This document shows positions 62,947-64,000 of a stretch of 64,000 bases of DNA, piece after piece; within the stretch, counting starts at the first letter, position 1; every line of letters begins with the position of its first letter. A program made the translations under genes and the position numbers. Source of the stretch: Streptomyces pilosus (GTDB lineage: Bacteria; Actinomycetota; Actinomycetes; Streptomycetales; Streptomycetaceae); contig NZ_BMTU01000009.1 in assembly GCF_014649835.1 (NCBI RefSeq), positions 186,001-250,000 on the forward strand, written 5' to 3'. Under the pieces are notes generated by a model that was not told the DNA's origin, did no database searches, and saw only the letters and a list, made by a program, of their open reading frames with translations.

Positions 62947-63599
62947 CCGTCCTCCGGCCGCCGCACCACCTCGTCTCCTCGGCGTGGCCCGCACAGCCCG
63001 GTGACGGTGCCGTGCGCGACCGGCCCTTCCCCTTACAGGGTGTCCCGGTACGCCGGGTCCTTCACCCCGGTGGAATCCCCCCGGCCTCGGGGCCGCTCCA
63101 CCCACAGTGATCGTCTTCCTCCTCGCGAGCGCGTCAACCGCGTGCGGCGGCAGGTGATTCCCGGGCGCCGGCCTCGCCGTCAGGGGGTATGCGCATCCCC
63201 GGGATCGCGACCCCGGGCGGCGCGGGCGGCCACGGCACCGCGCGGCGGCCCGGTACGCCCCGACGGGCAGCGTTGGTCCGTTCGGGGCCGGGAGGACCGG
63301 CCCGGACCGGCCGGAGCGGCACGCACGCCGTAAAGGTATGACCTTTGATGCGGGGTGCCCGCCGTGTCCGGCGGCCCCTCGCGTGGGCCGGTGGCGGTGC
63401 GGCGGCTGCCGCACCCCGGGCGCCGCCCGAGCGTGGGGGAGGGCGGCGAGACGCTTGCCGACCGCGCTTCCTCCCGAGGGCTCGGGCACGATCACGACTG
63501 CTCTCCCGGTGCCCCCGGTGCGGGCCGCGCGGCCCGTCGTGCCGCCCGCACCGCCGCGAGTAGGGTCGGTCACGTGCGTCGTGGTGGAAGGGTGCGGAT
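62947..63599. other. 650-bp gene-free region between the zwf operon and the GH4 gene
   Basis: No gene is supported here. It must contain promoters for both flanking transcription units and includes the palindrome at 63332-63346. Open frames lack coding bias. Confidence 0.5.
63332..63346. promoter_or_regulatory. 6-3-6 palindrome AAAGGT-ATG-ACCTTT
   Basis: A perfect 6-bp inverted repeat with 3-bp spacer in locally AT-rich DNA, 254 bp before the GH4 start. It resembles operator half-sites of GntR- or ROK-type repressors; the regulator is unknown. Confidence 0.5.
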
Positions 63600-64000
63600 G
63601 TGAGGCTGACGATCCTGGGCGGCGGAGGCTTCCGCGTGCCCCTGGTGTACGGGGCGCTGCTCGGGGACCACGCCGAGGGGCGGGTGACCCGGCTCGTGCT
63701 GCACGACGTGGACGCCGCCCGGCTGCGCGCGATCGCCCGGGTGCTGGCCGAACAGGCCGCCGGGGTGCCCGACGCGCCCGAGGTGACCTGGACGACCGAC
63801 CTCGACGAGGCCCTGCGCGGCGCCGACTTCGTCTTCTCCGCGATCCGCGTCGGCGGCCTGGAGGGCAGGGCGGACGACGAACGGGTCGCCCTGGCCGAGG
63901 GGGTGCTCGGCCAGGAGACGGTCGGCGCGGGCGGCATCGCCTACGGCCTGCGCACCGTGCCCGTCGCCGTGGACATCGCCCGCCGGGTCGCCCGCCTCGC
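63600..64000 (+). CDS. GH4 6-phospho-beta-glucosidase (truncated by window end)
   Basis: The first 133 codons are present. GTG 63600 has GGAAGG about 10 nt upstream. NAD-binding 'LTILGGGGFRVPLVYGALL', 'VLHDVDAARLRAIARVLAEQ', 'ADFVFSAIRVGGLEGRADDERVALAEGVLGQETVGAGGIAYGLRTVPVAVDIARRVA' are diagnostic of glycoside hydrolase family 4, NAD+/Mn-dependent enzymes that cleave 6-phospho-glycosides by a redox-elimination mechanism. The metal-binding Cys and His further along are outside the window, so the substrate subtype cannot be set. Confidence 0.9.
   Translation, partial: MRLTILGGGGFRVPLVYGALLGDHAEGRVTRLVLHDVDAARLRAIARVLAEQAAGVPDAPEVTWTTDLDEALRGADFVFSAIRVGGLEGRADDERVALAEGVLGQETVGAGGIAYGLRTVPVAVDIARRVARL

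Overview
The window is high-GC actinobacterial DNA with strong G/C third-position bias, many GTG/TTG starts and 4-bp stop/start overlaps. Gene content (two-HTH MerR regulator, SCO5389-type protein, OpcA, F420-type PPOX protein, EF-G2) points to Streptomyces. From memory, the order of EF-G2, the RibA paralogue, gnd, opcA and zwf matches the SCO6589-SCO6661 part of the S. coelicolor chromosome. No tRNA, rRNA, IS element, integrase or CRISPR was seen.

Layout. 0-3.1 kb: end of an EF-G-like gene, a secreted beta-helix protein and a GlsB-type membrane protein. 3.3-10.8 kb: a five-gene minus-strand operon (SWIM-like protein, unknown protein, VWA protein, MoxR ATPase, DUF5682-like putative hydrolase) closed by a terminator. 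10.9-16.6 kb: HhH/coiled-coil membrane protein, secreted esterase, small unknown gene, and a divergent MerR regulator/erythromycin-esterase pair with a palindrome between them. 16.6-19.5 kb: a secreted GH81 beta-1,3-glucanase whose promoter and palindromic operator have the same geometry as those of the beta-helix gene at 2.4 kb.

19.8-28.2 kb: exported and signalling proteins, including an HTH-STAND ATPase-TM-WD40 protein with 14 blades and an NlpC/P60 hydrolase. 28.4-37.9 kb: a CHAT (caspase-like) TPR protein, a second TPR protein, a divergent membrane/Cys-rich gene pair and a membrane sensor with a type-1 periplasmic-binding fold. 38.4-43.8 kb: betB-betA-BCCT, choline uptake and oxidation to glycine betaine. 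43.9-46.7 kb: HD hydrolase, an unknown gene, and an ArsA/CooC-type ATPase plus SCO5389-type protein behind a Zur-like box.

46.85-54.19 kb is the most interesting region: CDP-alcohol phosphatidyltransferase, dehydrogenase, a degenerate pterin-synthase fold protein, glycosyltransferase, methyltransferase, an LPG-synthase-like membrane protein, a creatininase-family amidohydrolase and a GTP cyclohydrolase II with Met at the Tyr position that separates formyl-retaining from deformylating enzymes. I read it as an orphan pathway starting from GTP, using the archaeal-style split of ring opening and deformylation, and ending in a glycosylated/methylated, possibly lipid-linked product.

54.2-64 kb: serine hydrolase, F420/PPOX protein, UvrA-like ABC ATPase, and an oxidative pentose-phosphate operon (zwf-opcA-gnd-phosphatase). 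The 3' tail of a deleted transaldolase gene still abuts zwf. The window ends inside a GH4 6-phospho-beta-glucosidase gene.
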